Source: an uncultured Odoribacter sp. (GTDB lineage: Bacteria > Bacteroidota > Bacteroidia > Bacteroidales > Marinifilaceae). Taken from it: a DNA stretch of 64,000 nucleotides. The notes under the pieces were generated by a model. It searched no databases, was not told where the DNA came from, and saw only the letters and a program-made list of their open reading frames with translations. The stretch's first letter is position 1. Every line of letters begins with the position of its first letter. The stretch is taken from the NCBI GenBank assembly GCA_944321165.1, contig CALUKE010000006.1, positions 62,001 to 126,000 on the forward strand, written 5' to 3'. Of the stretch, positions 38,028 through 47,500 are shown piece after piece. A program made the translations under genes and the position numbers.

Positions 38028-39170
38028 ATGATGGGAATCGGAATCATAGGAGACAATATCGTTTCTTCACTGGGTTTTACGACCGACGAGAATGTGGCTG
38101 CAGTTCGCCGGGGAGATAGCGGTTTGCGTTATTATGCGGATGCTTGGGGGGTACCGGAACCTTTGGTGGCATCGGCGGTTTCTCGGGAACGTCTGGATGA
38201 AGTTGCCGGTCAGTGGGGCCTGTCGAAAGAAAAGTATACGCATTTCGAGCGCTTGGCGATTGTTTCGATGGCAGAGGCCATTCGGAAGGCGGGGGTCGAT
38301 ATGAAAAGTCGGCGGACTCTTTTTATTTTGTCTACGACGAAGGGAAATGTGGAATTATTGGCTTCTCCGGGAAATGATTTCTTCGAAACGGAGCGCTGTT
38401 ACTTGTGGCGCACCGCTCGTTTGATTGCCGGTTTTTTCGGTACGGTGAATGAACCGGTCGTCGTTTCGAATGCCTGTATTTCGGGGGTGGCCGCTTTGAT
38501 TGTTGCGAAGCGCTGGCTGGAGATGGGGGTGTATGATACCGCGGTCGTAGTGGGAGTTGATGTGTTGTCGAAATTTATTATTTCCGGTTTTCAATCGTTC
38601 AAGGCTTTGTCGCCGGAACCTTGTCGTCCTTTCGATGCCGCCCGATGTGGCTTGAATCTGGGGGAAGCGGCCGCAACGGTTATTTTGCAGCGTTGTGCCG
38701 AGCAGAGTGGAAAGGTTCTGCTGGCAGCCGGAGCGATCTCCAATGATGCCAATCACATTTCCGGTCCTTCGCGTACGGGAGAAGGCTTATTTTTAGCTTT
38801 GGAATCGGTGTTGAAAGGAACAGATATTGGGCGAATCGGATTTATCAATGCGCATGGGACAGCCACGCTTTACAACGATGAAATGGAGTCGATCGCATTT
38901 GATCGGGCCGGTTTATTGCAAGTACCGGTGTATAGTTTAAAAGCTTATTTCGGACATACCCTGGGGGCTGCCGGCGTATTGGAGTCTTTGATTTCTGCCC
39001 GGGCTTTGCGGGATGGTTTTCTACCGGTCAGCCGGGGATATGTGAATGGGGGAGTATCGCGTCCTGTTCGGGTGGTAACCGAGGTCGTAGAGCAAAATAT
39101 GAAAGAGTGTATCAAAACCGTGTCGGGATTTGGCGGTTGCAATGCTGCGATCCGTTTAAAAATAGAATGA
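38028..39170 (+). CDS. Beta-ketoacyl synthase, cluster ketosynthase 2
   Basis: This is a 380-residue ketosynthase, with ATG 38028 or 38031 as start. It diverges from FabF but keeps the triad: Cys150 in SNACISG, His276 in NAHGTAT and His310 in YFGHTLGAAG. The C-terminal SGFGGCNAAI is standard. It may handle priming or a distinct chain-length range. The spaced set of three different active ketosynthases implies division of labour rather than simple duplication. It is one base from the next gene. Confidence 0.87.
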   Translation: MMGIGIIGDNIVSSLGFTTDENVAAVRRGDSGLRYYADAWGVPEPLVASAVSRERLDEVAGQWGLSKEKYTHFERLAIVSMAEAIRKAGVDMKSRRTLFILSTTKGNVELLASPGNDFFETERCYLWRTARLIAGFFGTVNEPVVVSNACISGVAALIVAKRWLEMGVYDTAVVVGVDVLSKFIISGFQSFKALSPEPCRPFDAARCGLNLGEAAATVILQRCAEQSGKVLLAAGAISNDANHISGPSRTGEGLFLALESVLKGTDIGRIGFINAHGTATLYNDEMESIAFDRAGLLQVPVYSLKAYFGHTLGAAGVLESLISARALRDGFLPVSRGYVNGGVSRPVRVVTEVVEQNMKECIKTVSGFGGCNAAIRLKIE

Positions 39171-39171
39171 T

Positions 39172-39804
39172 ATGTTGGTAATAAAAAAATATGTCCGTAT
39201 TCGGGAAGGCGAATGTATTTTGAACGGGCAATGTGTGTTCCGTGCTGAATCTTTGTCTGTTCGGGACTGGTTGACAGCTCTTTATCGGGAGTGGCAATTG
39301 GAGTATCCTAAATTTTTTAAAATGGATATACTGGCCAAGGCCGGTTTTTTGGCTGCAGAGTTATTGATGCAGGGGGAGAAGGGTGCGGATAACCGGCGAA
39401 CGGGTTTATTTTTTGCGAATGCCTGCTCGTCTTTGGATACCGACCGGCATTACCAGGAGACAATCGGTGAATCGTATTTTCCCAGTCCTTCGGTGTTTGT
39501 ATATACCTTGCCGAACATTGTTTTGGGAGAGATTTGTATCCGACACCGGATTTTTGGGGAGAATACTTTTTTTGTCAGCAAGGAATTTCCGGTCACCGCT
39601 TTGCGGCAGTATACACAACAGGTATTTGCTGATTCGGGATTAGAACGGGCTATGTTGGGATGGCTGGAGTGTGAAGGGGAGGTTTGTCAGGTATTGGCAC
39701 TGTTGGTAGAGGAACAGATGGAAGGAATGGAATTTACGGATGAACATATAAATGCATTAAACAATAAGGATTATGGAAGAATTGATGGTAAAATTGAAAA
39801 ATGA
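39172..39804 (+). CDS. Ketosynthase-like half domain without catalytic residues
   Basis: This is a 210-residue protein resembling only the N-terminal half of a ketosynthase fold. The pattern SPSVFVYTLPNIVLGEI, then HRIFGENTFFV, corresponds to the segment just before the active-site Cys. Where the Cys block should be, the sequence reads SKEFP. There are no downstream His motifs because the C-terminal half is missing. The gene is not frameshifted, has a normal ATG and overlaps the next ACP gene by 32 bases, so it looks like a true small protein. It may be a structural partner or chain-length factor for one of the ketosynthases. Confidence 0.7.
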   Translation: MLVIKKYVRIREGECILNGQCVFRAESLSVRDWLTALYREWQLEYPKFFKMDILAKAGFLAAELLMQGEKGADNRRTGLFFANACSSLDTDRHYQETIGESYFPSPSVFVYTLPNIVLGEICIRHRIFGENTFFVSKEFPVTALRQYTQQVFADSGLERAMLGWLECEGEVCQVLALLVEEQMEGMEFTDEHINALNNKDYGRIDGKIEK

Positions 39805-40030
39805 GATTATCGAAGTATTGAATCTCGAAGGAATGAAACCGGAAGATATTGATGATGAGGCTCCTTTGTTCGGAGAAGGATTGGGATTGGATTCGATCGA
39901 TGCTTTGGAACTGATTGTTTTGATGGAAAAAAATTACGGCATCAAGTTGAAAGATCCGAATGAAGGGAAAGCCATTTTTCGCTCTGTGAAGACCATGGCA
40001 GAGTATATCGAAGCAAATCGGAAATTTTAA
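39773..40030 (+). CDS. Acyl carrier protein 2
   Basis: This is an 85-residue ACP with Ser41 in GLGLDSIDALELIV as the phosphopantetheine site. It starts inside the preceding ketosynthase-like gene, so coupled translation is likely. It differs clearly from ACP 1, and E. coli aryl polyene clusters likewise carry two ACPs. One may carry the aryl starter and the other the growing chain, but the roles cannot be assigned from sequence. Confidence 0.93.
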   Translation: MEELMVKLKNEIIEVLNLEGMKPEDIDDEAPLFGEGLGLDSIDALELIVLMEKNYGIKLKDPNEGKAIFRSVKTMAEYIEANRKF

Positions 40031-40070
40031 TAGAAAATTCGCTATATTGGCGCATAAAAAATGGAATAAC

Positions 40071-41273
40071 ATGGAGAATGTGGTGGTTTCGGGAATGGGA
40101 ATTATCTCGGCTTTGGGATGTGGGGTGGAAGAGACTTGTCGGGCCTTGCGGGAGGAGTGTTCGGGGATAGGGCCATTGAGATATTTGCAGACGGAACATT
40201 TGGAAATCCCCTGTGCAGAGGTGAAGTGTAGTGATGTTGAGTTGCAGGAAAAGTTGGGACTTTTTTCGGAAGAGATTGCTCCTCGTACCGTATTGTTCGG
40301 TATGATGGCTTTGGAGGAGGCCTGGCGTTCTGCCGGCTTGTCTTCTTCAGGGGGTGTGCGTTTGGCTTTCATTAACGGAACGACAGTGGGAGGGATGGAG
40401 AAAAGCGAGCAGTATTATCTGGATTTTTTGAAAAATGATATTTGGAATACCTACATCGCTTCCCATGAATGTGGTGCTTGCACTGAGAAAATAGCGGATC
40501 GGATGGGTGGTTTCAGTTATGTGACGACTCTTTCTACCGCTTGTTCTTCGGCAGCCAATGCGATTATTCTGGGGGAGAATCTGGTCCGGGCCGGATTGAC
40601 GGATATTGCAGTGGTGGGGGGAAGCGAATGTCTTACAAAGTTTCATTTGAATGGTTTCAATACCCTGATGATCCTGGACCGGGAGCCATGTCGGCCTTTC
40701 GATGCTTCACGAGTGGGGTTGAATCTGGGAGAAGGAGCCGCTTATGTCGTATTGGAGAGGGAGTCTACCGCCCGTCAACGGGGAGTTCAACCTTTGTGTC
40801 GGTTGGCCGGTTACGGAAATGCTTGTGATGCCTTCCATCAGACTGCTTCGTCCGACGATGGTGTCGGCGCTACATTGGCGATGAACGGGGCTTTGAAGAT
40901 GAGCGGATTGCAACCGTCTGAGATTGATTATATCAATGCACACGGTACCGGTACCCGAAATAATGACGTCTCGGAAGGTCGGGCCATTATGAATGTTTTT
41001 GGGGAGCGTATTCCCTGGGTCAGTTCGACCAAGGCCATGACCGGTCATACGACGAGTGCTTCTGGAGCTGTCGAAGCGGTTATCTCCATTTTGGCTTTAC
41101 GGCATGGTTTTATTCCGGCTAATTTGCGTTTTCGGGAAGCGATGCCGGAACTGACTTTTACTCCGGTGACCCATACGCTGGAAAATGTAAAAGTGCGGAA
41201 TGTATTGTCTAATTCTTTCGGATTCGGTGGGAATAATTCTTCATTGATATTTTCAGCCTTATCGGAAAGTTAA
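40071..41273 (+). CDS. Beta-ketoacyl-ACP synthase, cluster ketosynthase 3
   Basis: This is a 400-residue FabF-type enzyme from ATG 40071; a TTG eight codons upstream is in frame but less likely. The triad is intact: Cys158 in STACSSAAN, His291 in NAHGTGTRNND and His326 in MTGHTTSASG. It lies 11 bases ahead of a Cys-less paralogue. This is the usual order for a ketosynthase and its chain-length-factor partner, so the pair may form a heterodimer that sets polyene length. Confidence 0.92.
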   Translation: MENVVVSGMGIISALGCGVEETCRALREECSGIGPLRYLQTEHLEIPCAEVKCSDVELQEKLGLFSEEIAPRTVLFGMMALEEAWRSAGLSSSGGVRLAFINGTTVGGMEKSEQYYLDFLKNDIWNTYIASHECGACTEKIADRMGGFSYVTTLSTACSSAANAIILGENLVRAGLTDIAVVGGSECLTKFHLNGFNTLMILDREPCRPFDASRVGLNLGEGAAYVVLERESTARQRGVQPLCRLAGYGNACDAFHQTASSDDGVGATLAMNGALKMSGLQPSEIDYINAHGTGTRNNDVSEGRAIMNVFGERIPWVSSTKAMTGHTTSASGAVEAVISILALRHGFIPANLRFREAMPELTFTPVTHTLENVKVRNVLSNSFGFGGNNSSLIFSALSES

Positions 41274-41284
41274 AATGAGGAGGA

Positions 41285-42334
41285 ATGGGAATATATATTA
41301 AAGGTGCGGGGGTGATTTCTATTCAGGAGCCTTTGTCAGAGGAGGGGGTGTTTCATCCGGTTGCATACACGACTCCTCAAGTGCGGTGCGTGGAGCCTGA
41401 GTTTCGGAAATTTATCGATCCGATGGCGGCCCGGCGGATGAGCCGGATTGTAAAACGTGCGGTTGTGAGTGCCGCAGTGGCCTTGGAAAATTCGGGCATT
41501 TCCATGCCGGATGCAATTATTTCGGGAACGGGACTCGGTTGTGTGGAAGATACGGAGAAGTTTCTGGATGCCATGGTGCGTCAAGGGGAATATTGTTTAC
41601 AACCGACTTTTTTCATTCAGTCGACGCACAATACGATCAGTTCGCAGATCGCGATCCGTTTGAAATGTCGGGGATATAACAATACGCATGTTCACCGCGG
41701 TATCTCGTTCGAGAGTGCTCTGCTGGATGCTTGGCTGCTTTTTGCCAAAGGACAGATCCATTCCGCACTGGTGGGGGGATACGATGAATTGACTCCGACC
41801 TATTTTCGTTTGTTGGGGCGGCTTGGATATTGGCGGGAAACGGTGACGGATTCTCTGCAGATTGTTCGTGAGCCTGCCGAAGGAACCTTTGCCGGAGAGG
41901 GAAGTGTCTGTTTTGCCCTTTCGGATGAGTCCACAGGAGCCTGGGGACAGTTGGAAGGGGTCTCGATTGCCTATCGTTGTCCGGATTTTATGCAGGCTGC
42001 GGAACATTTTCTGACTTGCTGTGGTATCGGCTGGGAAGGGGTGGATGTCGTGATGATGGGATTGAACGGCGATCGTCGCAATGATGCTGTTTATAGGCAG
42101 CTGCAGTTGCCGGATGTCCGGAAACGGGCTGTTTATAAACCTGTTTGCGGGGAGTTTTTTACGGCTCCGGCCTATGGTATGTATGCGGCTGCTGTTGCTT
42201 TGAAAAACGGAGTCTTGCCGGCATCTTTGTCTGAAAGTGGAGTGGCTGTGGAGGGAATCCGGCGGATTTTGTTGTTGAATCATTGGGACGGAAAAGATTA
42301 TTCATTTATTCTGTTATCGTCATGTGGAAATTGA
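41285..42334 (+). CDS. Catalytically dead ketosynthase paralogue (chain-length-factor-like)
   Basis: This is a 349-residue ketosynthase-like protein. Aligning by eye with its neighbour, the active Cys is replaced by Gly139 (HVHRGISFES), the first His block by LNGDRRND with no His, and the GH of the second by GE (Glu290 in VCGEFF). The fold elements IISGTGLGCVEDT and FAGEGSV remain. The reading frame is intact and closely packed, so it is not a pseudogene. It most likely pairs with an active ketosynthase, as chain-length factors do. It overlaps the next gene by 13 bases. Confidence 0.78.
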   Translation: MGIYIKGAGVISIQEPLSEEGVFHPVAYTTPQVRCVEPEFRKFIDPMAARRMSRIVKRAVVSAAVALENSGISMPDAIISGTGLGCVEDTEKFLDAMVRQGEYCLQPTFFIQSTHNTISSQIAIRLKCRGYNNTHVHRGISFESALLDAWLLFAKGQIHSALVGGYDELTPTYFRLLGRLGYWRETVTDSLQIVREPAEGTFAGEGSVCFALSDESTGAWGQLEGVSIAYRCPDFMQAAEHFLTCCGIGWEGVDVVMMGLNGDRRNDAVYRQLQLPDVRKRAVYKPVCGEFFTAPAYGMYAAAVALKNGVLPASLSESGVAVEGIRRILLLNHWDGKDYSFILLSSCGN

Positions 42335-42678
42335 TCCTGTTAGCAACCGTGCAGAGTCTGTTCCTGGTCACCTCTCAGGTGTTTCTGAAATTTGCCATGG
42401 CCCGTTTGGGAACCTTCCGTTGGTCGTGGGCATTTCTGAAAGAGGCTGTGGTGAACTGGCCGTTGGCCTGTTCCGGGATCAGTATAGCAATTGCCTCGAT
42501 ATTGTGGATGTATATATTGCGGCATTTTGAATTTAGCATGGCTTATCCTTTGATTAGCATCAGTTATATCTTTGGCATGCTGGTGGCTGTGTTTGTGTTT
42601 CACGAGACGGTGCCGTTTACCCGCTGGGTGGGAGTGTTTTTGATTGTGGCGGGAGTGGTATTGGTGGTTAAAAATTAA
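42322..42678 (+). CDS. Four-helix SMR/EamA-type membrane protein (ArnE-like)
   Basis: This is a 118-residue protein with four hydrophobic helices, from ATG 42322 inside the end of the previous gene. It resembles half-size drug/metabolite transporters and the undecaprenyl-linked sugar flippase subunits ArnE/ArnF (pattern WMYILRHFEFSMAYPLISISYI, a motif shared by the SMR fold). It may flip a lipid-linked intermediate together with the glycosyltransferase encoded nearby. Direct export of the polyene is an alternative. Confidence 0.75.
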   Translation: MWKLILLATVQSLFLVTSQVFLKFAMARLGTFRWSWAFLKEAVVNWPLACSGISIAIASILWMYILRHFEFSMAYPLISISYIFGMLVAVFVFHETVPFTRWVGVFLIVAGVVLVVKN

Positions 42679-42682
42679 GACA

Positions 42683-43348
42683 ATGGGAAAAAGGAATGTA
42701 TGGATAGAACGGTTTTGGCAAATGTTGCTATGGTTGGTGTTGGGCATGTGTTTAGGTGGAGGTAGACCGGTGGCAGCGCAGGAGTTTGTGCCGGTGGATC
42801 CGGAGCACCAACAACAGCTGCTGGAAGAAATTGCCCGGGTATCTGCTGGAATCGAAACACTGGAATGTTCGTTTGTACAGCGGAAGACCATGGCGGTGCT
42901 GGCAGAAACGGCAGAAGCAGCAGGAAAAATGTATTATCGGAAAGCCGATCGGATGCGTTGGGAATATCTGCAACCGGAAGCCTATTATTTTGTCATCAAT
43001 GCCGGTAAATCGCTCATGAAAAAAGGTGAGGTAATCGATCGGGGCGGAAGTGCCCGGATATTTGGAGAGATCAGCAAGATGATTTTGACGTGTATCAGCG
43101 GTCAGCAATTGGTCGATGAACAAAAGTTTACACCTGCGTATACGCAGGCGGGGGATATCTTCAAAATCACTTTGGTGCCCAAAAATCGGCGAATGCTGCA
43201 GATGATGAGTGCTTTGGTCATGGAATTCGATATGCGGGAACATGCCATCCGTGCGGTGGAGATGTGGCAGGGAGAAGATGTGACCCGTATTGAATTTAAG
43301 GACAAGCAGGTAAATGGCAGGTTGGATGAAGCTTTGTTCCGGGTCTGA
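42683..43348 (+). CDS. LolA-like periplasmic lipid carrier
   Basis: This is a 221-residue protein from ATG 42683, with a signal peptide ending near VAAQEF. The mature part matches the LolA fold: ECSFVQRKTMAVLAE, GKMYYRKADRMRWEY, then the strand with FVINAGKSL. LolA carries lipoproteins across the periplasm. In aryl polyene clusters a LolA-like protein (ApeL) is thought to carry the polyene lipid to the outer membrane. It acts with the MMPL exporter encoded three genes further on. Confidence 0.83.
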   Translation: MGKRNVWIERFWQMLLWLVLGMCLGGGRPVAAQEFVPVDPEHQQQLLEEIARVSAGIETLECSFVQRKTMAVLAETAEAAGKMYYRKADRMRWEYLQPEAYYFVINAGKSLMKKGEVIDRGGSARIFGEISKMILTCISGQQLVDEQKFTPAYTQAGDIFKITLVPKNRRMLQMMSALVMEFDMREHAIRAVEMWQGEDVTRIEFKDKQVNGRLDEALFRV

Positions 43349-43408
43349 ACGATAGATCTGATCGAATGGCTTTTAGAAATGAGATGTCCAAACAGAAAAT
43401 AGAATGAG

Positions 43409-43771
43409 ATGTTAGCGGGTTTTTATAAGATAATGGCGGAACAGCGGGAGGCCGGAGAATATAAAGTGCAGGTGGAACTGAATCGGGAACATGTGATTTA
43501 TCAGGCTCATTTCCCCGGTAGTCCGATTACGCCGGGGGTCTGTATCCTGCAAATCAGTCAGGAACTGTTGGAAAAATACACCGGTCGGCGATTGCGCATG
43601 GTGAGAGCTAAGAATATTAAGTTTCTTCATGTATTGAGTCCGGAGGAACACCCTTGTCCTGTTTTCTCTTTTGTTTGCGTAGAAGCAGAGAGCGGGTTTC
43701 GGGCGATGGGGTCGGTTTCGGAGGCCTCGACGGTATTTGCGACGCTTAGTGTGGAGTATTGTTATTGCTAA
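43409..43771 (+). CDS. Hot-dog dehydratase (ApeI/FabZ-like)
   Basis: This is a 120-residue hot-dog protein with the FabA/FabZ signature HFPGSPITPGVCILQ, whose His is the catalytic base. It is the second dehydratase of the cluster, and its active site is more typical of FabZ than that of the first. The two may form a heterodimer, as reported for ApeI and ApeP. It lies 60 bases after the LolA-like gene. Confidence 0.82.
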   Translation: MLAGFYKIMAEQREAGEYKVQVELNREHVIYQAHFPGSPITPGVCILQISQELLEKYTGRRLRMVRAKNIKFLHVLSPEEHPCPVFSFVCVEAESGFRAMGSVSEASTVFATLSVEYCYC

Positions 43772-43812
43772 AATGGGGGACAGTCGGATCGCTTGTTAAT
43801 TCTGTAACGGTC

Positions 43813-44562
43813 ATGCTGGAAAAATTGAGACAACTGAAAATCTGTGTGGTGTTGCCAACCTATAACAACGCGGGAACATTGGCTCGGGTGGTGGAAGAGG
43901 TGTGCTCTTACACGACGGAGGTGATTGTGGTGAATGACGGTTCGACAGATGAAACCGCGAGGGTATTGCAGTCGTATGCCGAACGTGTGACAGTAGTGGC
44001 TTATGCACGCAATCGAGGAAAGGGATATGCGTTGAAACAAGGTTTTCGCAAGGCGTTGGAGCGAGGATTCGATTATGTCCTGACCATCGATACGGACGGG
44101 CAGCATCGGGTGTGCGATCTCATGGCCTTGGTGGAGGAAGTCGAACGTACCCCGGGGGCGCTGGTGGTAGGAAGTCGGTTGTTGAAACAGCTGCATATGC
44201 CGGGAGGAAATACTTTTGCCAATCGTTTTTCCAATTTCTGGTTTCGAGTACAGACCGGGCTGAATTTTCCCGATACCCAGTCGGGTTTCCGGTTGTATCC
44301 GGTGCGAGAGATGCAAAAAATTCGTATCTACACCAATCGTTACGAGTGCGAATTGGAAATGCTGGTCCGGGCGGCCTGGGAGGGAATTCCCTTACGGGCA
44401 GTTCCGATAGAGGTATATTATGCTCCGGCTGGTGAACGGGTAACGCATTTCCGCCCTTTTCGCGATTTTGCCCGTATCAGTCTGTTGAATACTGTTTTTG
44501 TATTTGCTGCAATCTTGTATGGTTATCCTAAAATGTTGTACCGACGAATGAAGAGAGCATGA
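43813..44562 (+). CDS. Family 2 glycosyltransferase (DPM1-like)
   Basis: This is a 249-residue enzyme from ATG 43813; in-frame codons upstream, including TTG 43759, would overlap the dehydratase gene. The GT-A fold is clear: ICVVLPTYNNAGTL, VIVVNDGSTDET, the DTDGQ metal site (DXD) and the GFRLYPV block. Such enzymes often add a sugar to polyprenyl phosphate or a lipid at the inner membrane. E. coli aryl polyene clusters also contain a glycosyltransferase, fused there to an acyltransferase. Here the acyltransferase is fused to the exporter instead. It overlaps the next gene by four bases. Confidence 0.85.
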   Translation: MLEKLRQLKICVVLPTYNNAGTLARVVEEVCSYTTEVIVVNDGSTDETARVLQSYAERVTVVAYARNRGKGYALKQGFRKALERGFDYVLTIDTDGQHRVCDLMALVEEVERTPGALVVGSRLLKQLHMPGGNTFANRFSNFWFRVQTGLNFPDTQSGFRLYPVREMQKIRIYTNRYECELEMLVRAAWEGIPLRAVPIEVYYAPAGERVTHFRPFRDFARISLLNTVFVFAAILYGYPKMLYRRMKRA

Positions 44563-47500
44563 TTCGATTCTTTTTGATGATATATGATGGACTGCACCGT
44601 CGTCGATGGTTGAAGACAGGCATACCGCTGTTGTTGTTTATCGTTTTGGCATGCTTGGGCAGTCGCATTGCCATGGAGGAGGATATTGCGGGTTTTTTAC
44701 CGGATAATCCGGAGAATGAAAGGCTTAACTTTGTTTATAAAAACATGGGAATAGCCGATAAGATTTTTGTCCGTTTTTCGTTGACCGATACCTTGGGGGA
44801 TGAAACGGAACGTTTGGATCGTCTGATGACCGGGGCAGAGCTGTTTGCTGGAAAATTGGATACTTTGTCTCCGACGGGAGCCATTCGGGAAATACAATAC
44901 CGGGTGGATGTTACCGGTTTTCTGGATGTTATCCGTTTTTTGACGGAGAATATGCCCTATTTTTTAGAAGAAGAGGATTATCAGCGAGCCGATTCATTGA
45001 TTGCAGCCGGAAATTTTGAGGAGGTATTTGCAGCCAATCGTTCTCTTTTGCTTTCTTTGGCAGGAGGGGCCGTGAAGGAGAGTATTCTGGCAGATCCGTT
45101 TCATTTTTTCACACCGGTATTGAATCGTTTGAAGAATTTTCAGCTGAATGAATATTATTGTCTGGTAGATGATTATATATTTTCGACCGATACGACTCAT
45201 TTGATGATGTTTGTTACCTCCGCCTATGGCGGAAGCGAGACTGCCGGAAATGCGGTTTTGGCCAAGGTTTTCGAGCAGGCTGCCGCGTCTTTGCCTACGG
45301 GCGTGCAGGTGGATTATTTCGGAGCTCCTTTGGTGGCCGTCGCCAATGCGGAGCGGATAAAAGCCGATGCCTGGCAGGCTTTGTTGCTGTCTTTGCTGTT
45401 GATTGTTGCGTTATTGGGATGGTTTTTCAGAAGTCTGCGTCCTCTGTTGTTGGTGTGTGTGCCGGTGGCTTTTGGTGCGGCTTTTGGACTGGCACTTTTG
45501 TATCTTTTCAAGGGGACGGTGTCGGCGATTGCAATCGGGGCCGGTTCGGTGATTTTGGGAATTGCTGTCGATTATTCTTTGCACTATCTGATCCATTTGA
45601 AACACCAGCCGGATCCGCGGATGGCCTTGCGTGATATTGTGAATCCCATGTTGACCGGTAATATTACGACTGTCGGGGCTTTTTTGAGTCTGCTGTTTAT
45701 CAGTGCAGTCTCGATGCGCGATTTGGGTATGTTTGCTGCCTTTTCTCTGGTAGGAACGATTCTTTTTGTGCTGTGTTTTCTGCCTCATTGGGTGAAGGGA
45801 AAAGCTGGAACTCAGAAAAATGGATGGCTGGAACGTTTTGTTGATTTTCGCTTGGAGGAAAAAAGGGGATGGGTCTGGTTGGTTGTGGTGTTGACTTTTT
45901 TCTTCTCTTTTTACAGCGATAAGGTCGCTTTCGAGACCGATTTCCAGCAAATCAACTATATGACTCCGGCTCAACGGCAGGCATTTGCGGAATTGAGCGC
46001 TTATACGACTTTGGGGGAGAAAAGTATTTATTATGTTTCGGAGGGGAATACCTTGAATGCGGCTTTGAGAGAATATGAAAAGCGTATTCCTGAATTGGAT
46101 CGTCTGGTGCGGGAGGGGAATCTGGTCGGGTGTGCCGGAATCGGTCATTTCCTGCTTTCGGATTCCTTGCAGAAAATACGAATTGAACGTTGGGAACGCT
46201 TTAAGTCCACTTATGGCGATCGTCTGTTGACCCTTGCGGAGACCGAAGGACAGAAAGCCGGTTTCCGAGCGGGAGCATTCGAAGCATTCGAGGCTTTGTG
46301 GAACCAGGATTTTCAGGTGGAATCCATCGAATATTTTCAGGTATTGCGAGAGACTTTTTTGAAGGAGTATATTGTACAGCAGGGGGAGCGGACCGCTTTG
46401 GTGTCGATTTTGTATGTTGATCCGGCCAAAGCGCAATTGATTTATGAACGTTTGGGGGATCAGGGCCATTCTTTTGCTTTCGATGCACAGCGTGTTGCCG
46501 AACGGATGGTCAATGTACTTTCTGAAGATTTTAATCTGGTATTTTATGTATGCGGTTTTCTGGTTCTCTTTTTTATCTGGTTTGCTTTTGGTCGGATGGA
46601 GTTGACCCTGATCGCTTTTTTGCCGATGACGATCAGCTGGATCTGGATTTTGGGAATTATGGGATTGCTGGATATCCGCTTCAACATCGTCAATATTATT
46701 TTGGCGACCTTTATTTTCGGTTTGGGGGATGACTATACGATTTTCATGGTCGATGGTTTGATATATGAGTATGCCCGGGGAAAGCAAATGCTTGCTTCCT
46801 ACAAGACATCGGTAACTCTCTCGGCCTTGACTATGTTTATGGGCGTGGGTACCTTGATCGGGGCGGCTCATCCCGCCATGCGTTCGCTGGCAGAGGTGAC
46901 GGTAATCGGTATGGCTTGTGTGGTATTGATTGCATTCATCGTTCCTCCGTTGATTTTCCGTTGGCTGGTGGAGAAAAAAGGGCAACTTCGTCTGAGGCCT
47001 GTGACATGCTGGAATTTAAGTGTGACAATATATGCTTTTTTGATATTTTTGATCGGCAGTTCATTGTTGACTCTGTACGGGTACGTCCTGTTGAGATGGC
47101 ATCGGCCGACGGCCGCCCGAAAATTACGCTATCACGAAGTTTTGTGTAATGTTTCCCGTTGGGTGGTAAGGCATTTGCCGGGAGTGCGCAGTCGTCTGAT
47201 CAATGAATCCGGTGAGGATTTTTCCCGTCCGGGAATGATCATTTGCAATCATCAGGCGCATTTGGATTTGATGTATGTTTTGATGTTGTCGCCCAAAGTG
47301 GTGGTATTGACCAACGAGTGGGTGTGGCATTGCCCGTTTTATGGTCAGATAATCCGCTTTGCCGATTTTTATCCGGTAGCGGATGGGATTGAACGCAGTG
47401 TAGAACATTTGGGAGAGTTGGTGCGTCAGGGATATTCGATCGTTGTTTTCCCGGAAGGAACCCGTTCGGAGGACTGTTCTATCCGGCGTTTCCATCGGGG

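Noticed and set aside
45411..46985. A 524-codon antisense frame opposite the MMPL fusion gene
   Set aside because: Low-complexity, His/Gln-rich translation with no domain; a shadow of the exporter gene.
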